A stretch of DNA of 64,000 nucleotides from Ciborinia camelliae (GCA_025890175.1 JANPYM010000014.1:1192299-1256298), one strand, 5' to 3'; shown: positions 40,901-52,240, counted from the first letter of the stretch. Notes: generated from the sequence alone by a model not told the origin. Translations and numbers: made by a program.

Positions 40901-43575
40901 TTCCTCATCCTCTTCCTCCCCAAGTACCTCAGCCGTAGCTTTATCGACTAGCTCCACCTTGACTCGGGTAAAACATTTCTCTTTCCTATGGTGTGATTTG
41001 CGCCACGAGAATGCAATGCTAATATTTATATAGGCATCCTCTTCTTCTACCTCACCTATCACTTTCGGTGCTAGCTCTACATCATCTAGGGTAAAAGATT
41101 TCTCTTCTTTTTTTTTGCTATTGGGTCACAAGAATGCTAATAAAGGTACCGATATATATAGATATCAAGCACATCCTCTAGTAGCACCACCAGTCCAGGT
41201 CTAGCTGTTAGCTCTACATCGTCAAGGGTAAAATATTCTCTTCTTTTATATATATGGAAATGTAGATTCTAATACTTGTATAGGCATCCTCTTCTACCTC
41301 TAGCAGCCCTACTAGTCCAGTTCTAGCTGTTAGCTCTACTTCTTCTGGAGTAAAATATTCTCTTCCTTATGTTATGGAATGGAAATTTAAATGCTAATAT
41401 TTATATAGACATCAAGTACATCCCCTCGCAGTACATCAACAGTTTCTTTGGGGGCTAGCTCTACATCCTCTTCTTCTCGTAGCACCACCAGCACCACCAG
41501 TCCAGCTCTAGCTTTAAGTTCTACTTCATCTCTGGTAAGATACATCTTTCCATTCCCCCCTAATTTTCATATGTTGAAAAAGTTACACCATTGCTAACTT
41601 GTAATATAGTCATCTTCTTCGAGTGGATCTACATCCAGGTCCACAACAACTCTCTTATCTGTCGTTAGTTCCGGTTCCAGTTCCAGCAGGGTAAATTTTA
41701 ACTTCTCTTTCCCTGGACCCTTTTTATATCATTGATATGTTTTTAATCTATTCTATAGTCATCTTCCTCCAGTTTAAGCTCCTCGTCTTCATCCCAGTTG
41801 GTATGTTTTTCTCTCAATTAATCTCACAAATACCTTTTTTTTACGATGAGTATTAACAAATCATAAAGCCCGTAGTTGCCTCGTCTAGTAGTACCCTTAC
41901 AACATCCACAAGATCCACTTCATCTTCTAGCTCCGTCATCCTGAGCGCAAGTGCAGCCGCCAGTGTAATAATATCGCCCGACTCCACATGCGGCTTCCAT
42001 TCCACCACGAATCTTCAATATACGTGTCAAGGAAGTGTGTACGGAAATTGTTGTTCACGATTTGGATACTGTGGTGCTGCAATCGATTGGTGTGGGGCCG
42101 GCTGTAACCCTCTTTATGGAACCTGTGGATTGGAGCAGTATTCATCGTCATCGTCATCTGCTGCGGTAATTGCTTCTCTCCCAATTCTATCTCATATTTT
42201 CTTCTTTGTAATCCATATTAATATATTTATAGGCTCAGGGACAGAGTACCACTTCAACCATAAGAGTAGTTACACAGAGTACTACTTCGACTACATTACT
42301 CGTTGTAACTTCGAGTTCTAGGTCTTCATCAACAACACTCGTGGTTAGTCTTTCTTTCCCGGGACCATGTTACCTCTCTGCTTTGGTTATGAATATTAAC
42401 AGATCGAATAGGCCCAAAGCTCGAGTACCACCAGTTCGACTGCACGACTCGTTACAACTTCGAGTTCTAGTTCTTCGTCAACAACAGTTGTGGTTAGTCT
42501 TTCTTTCCCAGAATTACATCTTACGTTTGATTTTATGGTGACGGATGTTGATATGATAATAGGCCCAGACATTGAGTACCAGTTCAACTGCAAGAGCAGC
42601 CACTACATCATCTTCCAGTACCAGTTCAACTGCAAGAGCAGCAACTACATCATCTTCCAGTACAAGTTCAACGGCAAGAGCAGCCACCGTAAGCGGAAGT
42701 TCAACAGCATCATTATCAGCCAATCCCTCCGCTAGCGCTTGCAAACCAGTCACGGCCCCTGCCGTAACCCTCGCATTAACCGCCACCGACTGCTGTAAAT
42801 ACTATGTCACAAAAGCCGGTGACACATGTGCGAGCATTGCCGCCCAAGGAATTCTCGGCTTAGATGTCGTTGTTCTAGCTCTTCTGAATCCAGGCTTGAC
42901 ATGTGGAGCGCAAGGGCCCCAAGTCGGCGTCGCCGTTTGTATACAGAATGTACAATTGTCCCTTGCAGGTTCTTTGGTATCAGCTTCTTCCTCTACCGAT
43001 GTATCCTCAGCAGTCGCGACCCCAACCCCATCTCAAGCCGTTCCTCAAAGTTTCTTCATCCAGGCTAGAAATTCTGGAACTGGAGCCGATGGAACTGACC
43101 TCATGATTCAACAAGCCTCGGAATATTTCGCCGGATTTAGACTTACTTATGGTCAACAAGTATTTCCATTTACATATGACCCCGCTACTGGGTATTTGGC
43201 ATCGGGTCTATATATTCTATGGGCGACGGCATCATATGTTCCCCCGTCTATTAAAGTGGCCCCGATAGGCTACACAGGATGGGTGGTGCCGGCTTGGCCA
43301 TTGGTTTGTAGCATAGATGGCAATTTGAAAGTCTCGTGTACGGCCAATGGAAATGTCTATGGCAAATTTTATATCATTAATGGTATGTTATTCCTTTCTT
43401 AGAATCCCCTTCAGCAGTCCAGGGAAATCCAATTAAATGCAACATTCTCACAAATTCAATAGCAAATGGTGATGGACAAACAGAACTTGCCATTGGAAAT
43501 GGTGCGACCACGAGTTCACTCATTGTTGCGCCAGTTGATCTCTACCTTGTTGAAAACATCGAGGAGGATGATTAG
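34985..43575 (+). CDS. Giant secreted chitin-binding protein (CBM18 + LysM) with a 44-exon Ser/Thr-rich repeat stalk
   Basis: Spliced product about 2,045 aa from 44 exons. Exon 1 (34985-35109) encodes a signal peptide (MIFPKAAVWAAALGLTVSTV), and exon 2 (35200-36871) opens with a possible Kex2 site (AKR). Residues about 55-290 are a Gly/Ser-rich region with SIADFLGSSG/SSISDFM/SIGDFLTYL motifs of unknown function, followed by intronless S/T-rich repeats. Exons 3-39 (36918-41800) form the intron-split stalk. Exon 40 (41869-42165) carries a hevein-type CBM18 domain with the expected cysteine pattern (CQGSVYGNCCSRFGYCG, then CGAGCNPLYGTC; about residues 1613-1655). Exon 43 (42563-43382) carries a LysM domain (CCKYYVTKAGDTCASIAAQ, LLNPGLTC, VGVAVCI; about 1812-1865) and a C-terminal domain starting QSFFIQARNSGTGADG. 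Exon 44 (43463-43575) ends the protein at NIEEDD. Likely a cell-wall or secreted chitin binder. The intron count depends on splice sites read by eye. Confidence 0.82.
36052..36871 (+). repeat. In-exon minisatellite: seven 51-bp units then 120-bp units (two identical)
   Basis: Seven 51-bp units encode GNAFVSTPTSRTS plus a variable S/T/A/G tetrapeptide (about 36052-36420). Two 120-bp units follow, at 36421-36540 and 36541-36660. They are identical base for base, and a shortened third copy follows. Unit lengths are multiples of three. Each unit contains GTAAGCACTCC and ACTTCTAG, donor- and acceptor-like strings. Confidence 0.93.
36872..42562 (+). repeat. Tandem array of intron-exon units (41 introns, 40 symmetric phase-0 exons)
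   Basis: Exons (start-end): 36918-36986, 37037-37081, 37132-37194, 37244-37309, 37360-37443, 37493-37570, 37620-37685, 37740-37808, 37859-37936, 37985-38053, 38105-38182, 38238-38300, 38350-38418, 38465-38539, 38586-38660, 38713-38787, 38834-38908, 38955-39020, 39071-39169, 39217-39309, 39364-39456, 39511-39609, 39660-39773, 39826-39939, 39992-40132, 40186-40317, 40375-40434, 40487-40546, 40612-40677, 40753-40818, 40887-40967, 41034-41090, 41162-41227, 41284-41349, 41409-41534, 41610-41690, 41759-41800, 41869-42165, 42233-42343, 42412-42492. Every length is divisible by three and every intron is phase 0. Introns are mostly 46-55 nt on the left and up to about 75 nt on the right, with TGCTAAT/CGCTAAT/TACTAAT-like branch sites and TAG or CAG ends. 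Exons typically start TCN TCN and end CGTTCCAGTTCT-like (R-S-S-S). Confidence 0.85.
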
Positions 43576-44875
43576 ATGTAGAGATAGGATAAATAGATTG
43601 CGTTCAATGAGAGTGTTTGCGGGCGAAAATTGTCTTTTTTTCTTTCTATTTCTAATTTCTCATTTGGGATTTGGTTCTTTCCTTCTTTCTTTTGACTTGG
43701 TTTAGGCTGGTCCGTTTTGTTTTGAGGGAGTACCTATGGCTAGATCATGGATAGAATATGAGTGGATGCCATCTAGGGCTATGGAAGACGATGCATGCAG
43801 ATGTAGGTTGTTTTTGTCAAGTCATCTTAACTTAGGATAGGTAGTTAGTTTTTTTCAAAGAGCTAGATACAAATTCTCTGGCTTGATATCATGATTCCAT
43901 GTTTTTGAAATGTCTCTCATATATTTACCAAAGAAAAAACAATCCTGGTTATATATAACTCAATATAACTTTCCAGTTCTGCCAAGCATAAAGCCAGATA
44001 TGTATGTATGGAGTAAGTTTAAGCTTACCGGGTACCCCGTAATCCACCGAACCTTAAACTATATCTCGCCTCGTACATAAACATCCCGAACAAATGAAAA
44101 TGATCTGTTTATGGGGAGAATCAAGCACGATTTCGGCATGTTCAAAAGCCACGTTCTCACATACTCATTTGAAAACCTGATATTATCATGATCACCATAC
44201 AATACCAAACCCATTTTGAAGTTAAAATAGGAGTATGTACGGGTGCATTTGAGTAATATAATCAAAAATTCAAGTTTTTCGCTTTAGCACAAAACTCCAA
44301 AAAAACAATGTTGTAGCACATAGACAACAAAAAGCGTACGGAAAACTTGGGGTGTTCTTGATAAAATGATAAGTGTATTGAATATTTAGATTGAGGGAGG
44401 GATTCATGACAGCTTGTCTGAAGTTCGGAAGTTCTGAAGATAGGTATTATTGCTTGTTAGAAGAGCAACGAGAAAAAGAAATCTTCTAGAAATATGGAAA
44501 CTTCGTCCAGGTTCTACACCTAGTAGGTTTTCACTAGTATTTGAGAATTCAAATCTCACAGTGGCGATATTAAAACGATAAGGGTTTTTTTGTTTGGAAA
44601 AAGTATATTAAACGTTCCAAAGTTGTTTCCACCAATTATTCGCAAAGAAATGCGTCATCTGAAAAATTTATGTAAAGGAGAGTTAAAGAAATTGTCCAAG
44701 GGGACATTAGAAAATAAAAAAGTACCACTTCAAATCCCACATCAAATTCTCCTCCTCTGTTCTTTCGTCGCCTTCCACCGTTTTTTACTCTCCCCAACTC
44801 CAACCTCCCCTCCATCACATGTCCCATTTTCTCCTCATCATCTCTTCCACTTTCTCACACTCAAGAGATCATCTC
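43576..44875. other. Convergent intergenic region
   Basis: 3' flanks of the chitin-binding gene and the secreted protein gene. ORF 44590-44937 overlaps the latter's 3' end antisense and is rejected. Nothing else seen. Confidence 0.5.
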
Positions 44876-46159
44876 TTATCCGAAGAGGGATCCCCAGAGG
44901 TTACCTGTGGCAGAGGCAGCGGCAGAGACACCTGTAGAGGCAGAGCCGGAGCCGGAGCCAGAGCCAGAAGCAGAGGCAGAGCCAGAGATGTCGAAGGAGA
45001 AAGATTGTGATATGCTCCAGGTACTACCTGCCTGGACACCAGGAGAATAGGTAGCCTGGGAAGGAGAATAAGATTGAGCGAACAAGGAGCAGTAAGTACC
45101 CTGTGGCTGTCCATCCTTTGACAACAGGTAAGCGTTAAAGAACTTGCACTTGTATGGAGCGTAGTTCAAGAACTGATAGACCATTTGCATCCACCAGGAG
45201 ACGAGAGAAAGATTCTTTGCATTCTGAGCCTTGGCATAAGTGGCGCAGACACCTGGGTTGTATGGACCAGGGAAGAAACTTTGTCCCAAGCATGTGTTTG
45301 GGTGAGAGTGAGCCTTGTGTCCTCCATCACCGCATTGTTTGGGTGTATCCCAACCTGATTGAGAATAGCCTGGTTGAGATGGAGAAACGGTCTTGGAGTA
45401 GCCGTTGGAGCCGGTGATGACGACTTGGAATTGATCCCGCCATTGGCCCTGGTTGGTAGCAGAAGCTTTGTCGACACCGGATCCCCAGAGTGTACACTTG
45501 TAGTTAGTGATGGAGGCTGGGTTGGGGCAATCATCGCCTGGGTCAACGGATGGATCACGCTCAACGTAGATGTTGAAACCTGTGCAGAGGTTGGTGTTGT
45601 CACAAAGTTTGCCACATTGGGCAACGTCATAAGAGGTGAAGGTAGTGAGTCCGAGATAGGTGTTGGCACTTACTGCGGCGTTGAGATCGACGAAAGTCTG
45701 CTCATAGCCGGAAGGAGTGACACAATTCTTGGACTCGGAAGCGAACTCGGGATAGGCGAGGAAAGCATCAGTGGTGTCTGGTTGAACCTTTGGTCCATAG
45801 CCATCTGGTTGAACGGCACATGCAACGCTAGGAGCAGCGGGAGCAGCGGGAGCAGCAGGAGCAGAGGTAGCTTGTGCAGCTGAAGTGGTGCAGGCTGAAG
45901 TAGTGGGCTTTGCAGCTCCATATCCTCCCCCACGCTTATTATTTTGGAGGGCTGTTGCCTTAGCTGTAGCAAGAGCAGTTGCCTTAGCGTATCCTGCATC
46001 GTTGTTAACAGTGATAGTTTGCTTGGTGGCTGAGTAGTCTGGGCCTTTATAAGCTGGAGGAGCTGCAGCATTGACTTGGTTAAAATCAATGTTCTGAGGT
46101 GCTGGTATGGCAGCGACAAGGGCGGCAAAGCCTGCAATGAGAACTGTGTGATGATGCAT
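44876..46159 (-). CDS. Secreted cysteine-containing fungal protein, possibly GPI-anchored or wall-associated
   Basis: 427 aa, one exon. Signal peptide MHHHTVLIAGFAALVAAIPA. Next comes an Ala-rich N-terminal region with a dibasic NNKRGGGYG, then an Ala/Pro linker. The central domain has regularly spaced Cys (CGKLCDNTNLCTGFNIYVER, DDCPNPASITNYKCTLWGS), reminiscent of the PAN/apple-type fold in fungal secreted proteins. It then has QVVITGSNGYSK, a long C-terminal region (CLGQSFFPGPYNPGVCATYA, KCKFFNAYLLSKDGQPQGTY) and a Ser/Ala/Gly-rich tail. The codon choice is strongly biased (GTC/ATC/AAG/GGT), suggesting high expression. A TATA-like CTATATATATGA lies about 100 bp upstream of the ATG. Such proteins are common in Sclerotiniaceae and related Leotiomycetes; the function is unknown. 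Confidence 0.85.
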   Translation of the reverse strand: MHHHTVLIAGFAALVAAIPAPQNIDFNQVNAAAPPAYKGPDYSATKQTITVNNDAGYAKATALATAKATALQNNKRGGGYGAAKPTTSACTTSAAQATSAPAAPAAPAAPSVACAVQPDGYGPKVQPDTTDAFLAYPEFASESKNCVTPSGYEQTFVDLNAAVSANTYLGLTTFTSYDVAQCGKLCDNTNLCTGFNIYVERDPSVDPGDDCPNPASITNYKCTLWGSGVDKASATNQGQWRDQFQVVITGSNGYSKTVSPSQPGYSQSGWDTPKQCGDGGHKAHSHPNTCLGQSFFPGPYNPGVCATYAKAQNAKNLSLVSWWMQMVYQFLNYAPYKCKFFNAYLLSKDGQPQGTYCSLFAQSYSPSQATYSPGVQAGSTWSISQSFSFDISGSASASGSGSGSGSASTGVSAAASATGNLWGSLFG

Positions 46160-49100
46160 TTTAAAAGAGTGAATGCGACTTGATTAAAGAATGAATGGAA
46201 AGTGAGGAAGGACTGTAATTGTTGGATGGTGAGAAAAAGAATATGGAGGGGATAATCAACCTATATATATGATTTTGTGAGCTGCGGAAAGGTCTTCGAC
46301 TAACCCTAAAAGTAGACTAATGCATGCAGGCAGAGCAGTATAGCTCTGGTCGGTTTCACCGTGAGCTGAGCTTTCTGTAGGATGGCTCTCGAGCGAATAA
46401 CTCGTACTAGGAATTATGTGGGATACCGGAGAAAGAAATTAACTTTAACCAAATGGCACCCTGCCATCTAGATGGTCTAATCGCTTGAATCTACCTCGAT
46501 TTTCGTATCTTGCCAAGTTATAAAATCCTCCCGCAACATCAAATCATGTAAAAACCAATCAAAGATAACTGACGAGGAAAATAATAAGACGCTTTGAGCA
46601 ATTAGTGCTCATACTATTGGCCTTGCTCGCCTTGGTGATATTAACAATGCATGGTAAATCCCGATGCGAAAGGTACCCGTCGCTTTTAATTTTCTCAAAG
46701 CGGGTACTAGAACACTTCCATGGGGCAATAATAATGTCTGTTTTAGGACAAAAAAAGTTACTAGCTCATACAAACACTTTACCCCCTCGGGTGTTGGTGC
46801 TTCTCTTCGTTGAAGTTCTAGTCAATGTAGCTTAGTGCGCGGGATAAACATTATAGCCATGCTCACATCAAGGAACCTAGCAAGTGCTGGGGATAAACAT
46901 CGTAGTACCCGTGCCAGAACAAGCTTAGTGCTCCGGGTAAATATTAATCATAGGCAATAGCCCCCACTTAACTCCCATCTAACCAACCACACACCTTCAA
47001 ACCTCTAAGAGGGAGTAGACTAGTCTTGTCTCTGTCAAATGTCAACTTATCCGGCATGCAGATTTGATATAATAATCGATCCGGCCAATAAAAACGAAAG
47101 ACTAATCAAGGGACCAAGGGACCCGACTCCCTGTTAAAGGTTGAAGATGTGATGGTGGTAGTATGTGGGTCAAGTGGGGGGTCTAGTCTTACGATTATAG
47201 CCGTGCCCAGAACAAGCTTAAGTTTCTAAGCAAATCATCACATGTGTAGTTGCAGATTTGCAAATTTCGTATTTTAGTCATTTTGATGCAAACGGAGCTC
47301 TGACTATTTGGTGATATCTTTTAGACACAGTAAAAAACCTTTGTGTGTGCATCCCTTGAGATCAACCAATCAAGTTTCTCATGTAGTTTGTGTTGTCTGT
47401 ACAGTCTCTATTTTTGGTAGATAGACATCGGACAATATTGAATTGTGAATATCCTTAATAATCCTGGTTGTGTCTGGCTAAACTTGTAGTTTATATCAGA
47501 ACTTGAGTAATAAGATGAGATGTGAGCATGTATATCAGATGTTTACCTTTATTGCGGTCATTGTCTAATTTAAGTTCAGATAATGACAGGATTCGGCATC
47601 GCAAGCCGAAAATATAGGAAGACTGCTAGAAAAAAATCCCAGTTTTTCAACCCTAAGATGCGCGGAGGATAGGCATAATTGCACTGACCTATACTTCAAG
47701 TAATAGACCGCCCGAGAGGTCACATTGTTGCTGCCAATGCCTACTCTTGTTTCTTAGCCCCCAAGTTAAAAATCACTGGCCGCACGAGTAGTAACAGCGG
47801 AGCTTGCTAAGCTTCCAAATGATTATTGATGATAAATCCAAATATTTTAGGGGAGCGAAAGTATTCGGAGCTAGCAAAAAGTTCATATCAACAATGAAAA
47901 GCCATACTTTTACATACGATATCTTGTGGACACGGATACTAGCATCTATTATGGGGAATGGGTAGCCTGATCTGAAAGACTGAAACAGATCTAATCGTCG
48001 GGCACTAGGCGCAACTCCCTTCAACAGAATCTCTGCTTTCTATTCATGATCGATGCTATGGATTTTGTCAGTATGTATCTTTTTAGTGCGCCCATTAATT
48101 TTACTTCTCATAGGTATGGATAAACTTCGCTGTCGGTAAGCAATTCCGAATGTCTTGAGCTGCGAAGACGGAGCTTGACTAAACAGAGCTAACATCTGTG
48201 ATAATTCATGAACGGCCTAAACCCAACTTCATATTGCACCTCGTCCTTCCAAGCAATCTGTGTCTTCGGTTTAGGTTTTCATGATGATGGGGATGACAGC
48301 ATGTTTGTTGTTCGTTGGTTGCTGATTCCTCCGTTCTCCCGCCTAAAATCGATCACCAGCCACCAAAGACTCAGTCAGATATCCTCGACATCAAGGAACG
48401 TCCTATTGTAATGGCCAAGAATATGAATATGAATCCATAGCACTTTTTGCACTCATAAGCATCTCCAAGCCCTGGAATTCCAAGTTGCGAGATATGAAGT
48501 AGGTCACTTATTACTCGAAAGGGCTTGAGATGAGAGATCATAGATCTGACTCCCCTTGCACTCTGAGTCGTGACCATGAGATTGACACGGACAAAACATT
48601 CTCTTCTCTTCGGCCCACCGATTAAAGTATGTAAAAAGAATAATCCAGTATCCAGAAATGCCCCTTTGTAATTTCGGAGGTGGGTGTTTCCCACAAAATT
48701 ACAACCGTGAGTTCGTATTTTGATGTGGGTGTGTATGTGTGGGGGGTTAGGGGTCTTGCACATTTTAAATTCTTTTGGCCAAAACATGCTGGAGAACCTT
48801 GGTGAAGATCTAAGCTAGTCCGTATTTGGTGTAGCTTATTGTACCTGCACGTGCGTGCTCAGCCAGCCATAAGCTCGTCCAAGCTCCGCACGGGGGGTGA
48901 TTTTCTTCATCCAATATAAAAACTCTTTAATTCCTTCAGGAATAACTTCTAAATTATCTATTCCTGGGTTGGTAATACAATCGTCTGGTTTGCCGATGGT
49001 CTTTCATTTTATACGAGGTTTCGAGATTCACCGTCGTTGGTGACAGTCGACTTCACGCGAATTGCTTGGAGTACAATTACAAACACGAATATCCAAATGG

Positions 49101-50579
49101 TTTGTTGTTTAGATCACCTTGGAATATTCAAGCATCATTCTTCAAATCGAATTTGAATACTGATTGCTGCTTACTGTTCAAATAGAACTAGAGTGAGTAT
49201 TCATGGTTTTTTTTTTTCAGTTGAAGTTGAGGAGTCTTTGACGAAGCTTTTTCAGAGCTACCGCACTACGTGTTTCTGGCATTCTCTCCTCATATCACTT
49301 TTATATGGACGAAGCTGAACATCTTTATTCTAGCTTGGCAAAACATCTGAGAGAACCGGTATCAAGAACAGCTTGATATAAGGGATCTCACCCAAAAAGA
49401 ATTCCCGCGTCATTTCTTGTACCAACTTACACTAGATTCGAATATGCTGCTGTGGAAGGCCATGCTGTAGATAGTGGCAATCTTTGTTTCCTATCACGCT
49501 ATCTACCATTCTCAAAGGATCTTTGGACTTATATTCTTTGCTTTAGTTTTCGTCATTGTGGCATGAGGCATGGTTTGCTTTCTAGAGTTACGGATGAGAT
49601 GAACATTGATAGTTCATTGTTCAAGGTGATTGGTAATAAGGTTGTTTTATTGCTCAGATTAAATATGGGACATTCATATGGATTCGCTTCATCGTCCGCC
49701 CATCAGCCGAAAATTGAAATGGAAAGTTCATCCCGACAACATGTAACCGTGCAGGTGCCTATGTGTAGAATGTGTATAGGTATTGATGAGTATCTAGGGC
49801 GTATTTGGATCGTTGGTTCTTGAGCATCTACTGATATCCTGGGGGTATCATTTGCAGCTTTTTGGGGTGTGCATCAGGAATATATCCATTTTATGGAATC
49901 TATTGGCACTCAACGATCTGTTTGCATGGTGTACGATGCTAGCTGTCAGCTAGAAACATCTGATACAACTGGTGGGATGCGCGCATTACACTTAGAAAAT
50001 CGTACACATTCAAGTGCTTGGTTCGAGTTGTTTTTCTATATTTCAAAAATGTGACGATCCGGGCGGTGAGTTCCACATCAGTAATATTGATGATAAGTTG
50101 GCCGTGGGCGATCAGTTGTACAAGAAGTTATATAGTGCAACTTTTCTACACACTTTTCATCTTGGTAGTGCATTTTCAAGCGTGAGGATTAGTGTACACT
50201 CAAATGGAACGATGTAAAAACTGTACACTTTTACTTATATGGCGCACAATTTATGCAAGTTTCCATCCAACAACTAGCTAATTGAACATGAGGACATACT
50301 CTGAGAGGACTATGTCACGTGGACACACGGTCACTCGACCTAGTATCCTCTACGGTCAGACAGCAAAAAGGTTCACCAATCTATTCATGATAATTTATTC
50401 ATTCATTCCTTATCATCCACTCTAATTAAACCATGCAAAACACTCGCACCCGCAAAAAATCCACCATATCCAACTGATCCATGCTCCTATGATAGCATTT
50501 ACCTTACTACTATTCAGCCTCATCCGATGGAGATATGATCCCAACATTCCCAACAAAAACAACAAGAACAGCACAATAT
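46160..50579. other. Long gene-poor region, 4.4 kb
   Basis: No gene could be supported. Scattered ORFs (46605-46835, 47773-48024, 48208-48411, 48371-48787, 49452-49823, 49869-50217) are not recognised. Those in 49.4-50.2 kb are open in successive frames and could be a decayed gene. AT-rich with GGGATAAACAT-like short repeats near 46838-46940. Confidence 0.45.
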
Positions 50580-51887
50580 CTATAAATATATATATTTAGC
50601 ATACGGAATATAAAGTATCAGAATAAGTATAACATACGCAGCAGCGGCAGCCAGAACTTCGTGACGTTTGGCTCGAGTGAAAAGCGAAATGACCGCGGAG
50701 AAGATAAAGGTAAAGATCAGGAGAACGGCAACAATCACACCAATTCCCGAGCCAGATGTTGAGATATGGCTTAAATACCAAAGAATGTAAACCGGGATGA
50801 TGAGAAGTGCAAGAACTGTAGTGAGAAGAACCGCTGATGCTACTGCATTGACACGGTCGGGGTGGGACAGAAAGATTTTAGTAGTATTAGGGTCTGTTTT
50901 CTGTTTTATTTCCTAGTTTAAGTTAAAATCAGCATGTTCCCCTCTATCTTATGATTGTTGGACGAACTGTAGTACAGAATATATACTATGGAGGGGCGTC
51001 AGTAACGTTCACCACATTGATGGTATAACTCACCCGCGTCAAGCGGCAGGGAAAATTCTGCGGTATCTTTTCGACAACCGTATCCAACCAAGTATTATCT
51101 CTGCTAGGCTTGAGAGTGATAAGATCCTCTTTCTGAAGGATCCATTCTTGCTCGTCGGTACAAAGGGGAGCTTTTCGATCGAAGTAATCCTTCAATCGCA
51201 AATAATCCCCCGTCATAGGCCGATCGAAGTTGGCAAGAGTTTGTGCATGCGTCAGGAGCTGAACTGAATGATAGAACCATTATTAAACCGGTACTCATAT
51301 GCCACCAAACCAGACTTACCGTATTCCTTGTACTTCTCTTCAATCAACGCGAGAACATTTTTATGGTCGTCGCTCTTGGCATTACAAATATCTCGAGAGC
51401 GCAGCCTCGTGGGCCATCTTCTCGCATAAACCTCATCGATGTGACCAAGCCGAGACTCCAACTCTCGCAGTTCGTCTTGTTTGTTGAGAAGAATGCGTGC
51501 TTGCAAATGACCGAATCGTCGATAAAGCATAAATTGTTCGTCGCTATCTATGACTGCCGCGAGCTGCGGATAGCCCTCGGGGTATAGTTCAACTGGGCTT
51601 GCATCAATGTGGGGTTGAGCCCTCGGGATTTATTATTTTCACTCACTGGTGGGAATGATACGATCCTTTGCCTGCTTCTTGTCCTTGATCCCTCGCAAGT
51701 ATTGCAGAAACCGTTCGGTTTTACTATCCGGCAAAGATTGCTTGAACTGTTCGTCCGTGATGCCATCGGGCCTGATCGGCTGTAAAGTTACAGAGTCGAG
51801 ATAAGTATTGATCACCACATCTCGAACTCCAGGATCTCCTTTCTCCATCAAATCTTCATCGGTGTTGTGGGGAGGTGGGGTGTTCAT
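50580..51887 (-). CDS. DUF6594 family membrane protein
   Basis: Four exons, 51887-51647, 51592-51320, 51263-51034 and 50912-50580, give 358 aa. Joins produce ELYPEGYPQLAAVIDSDEQF, then MLYRRFGHLQARILLNKQDE and LRELESRLGHIDEVYARRWP, the characteristic DUF6594 N-terminal block. After exon 3 (YVQLLTHAQTLANFDRP, LKDYFDRKAPLCTDEQEWIL) the last exon encodes three hydrophobic helices (AVASAVLLTTVLALLIIPVY, GIGVIVAVLLIFTFIFSAVI, VLAAAAAYVILILILY) separated by a basic RAKRHE. This soluble-helical N-terminus plus C-terminal membrane segments is typical of the family, which is expanded in filamentous ascomycetes and has no established function. The third intron (51033-50913) is 121 nt; the others are 54-56 nt. 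Confidence 0.87.
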
Positions 51888-52240
51888 CGTGGATAATATG
51901 TAACTTGGAATTGTTGTTGTTGGTTTGAGGATTGGGTTATTGTTTGCAGTTGAAGACTTTTGTTCTTTGCGGTTTGTAGATTTGGCTAACAGAATGACTC
52001 AAGGTTGGGGAGCTTGCGAGTCACTGTATATATTAGTCACCACGAGGCTTTGATGAATCGAGAGCAAACATTTACCTCGCACAGATAAGGCTATGTGCAT
52101 GGCATCTCGACAACATCACAAAAATACCATCCAACCATAATGTGGCTTACACGGGTGGTTGCATCATTACATCGTACAAAGTCAACGATATTCCATTCAT
52201 GTATCTGCGCTAACTAGTGTGGATCATTTGACTGGCTCAT
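51888..52240. other. Short spacer
   Basis: 5' flank of the DUF6594 gene and 3' flank of the next minus-strand gene. TTGTTGTTGTTGG microsatellite near 51911. No other feature. Confidence 0.5.

Noticed and set aside
36872..41800. CRISPR-like array
   Set aside because: Periodic repeats about 120 bp, but repeats are degenerate, spacing is set by intron-exon units and the host is eukaryotic.
45166..46137. Minus-strand ORFs in alternative frames (45166-45669 and 45670-46137) and plus-strand ORF 45359-45883
   Set aside because: Out-of-frame shadows of the 427-aa secreted protein gene.
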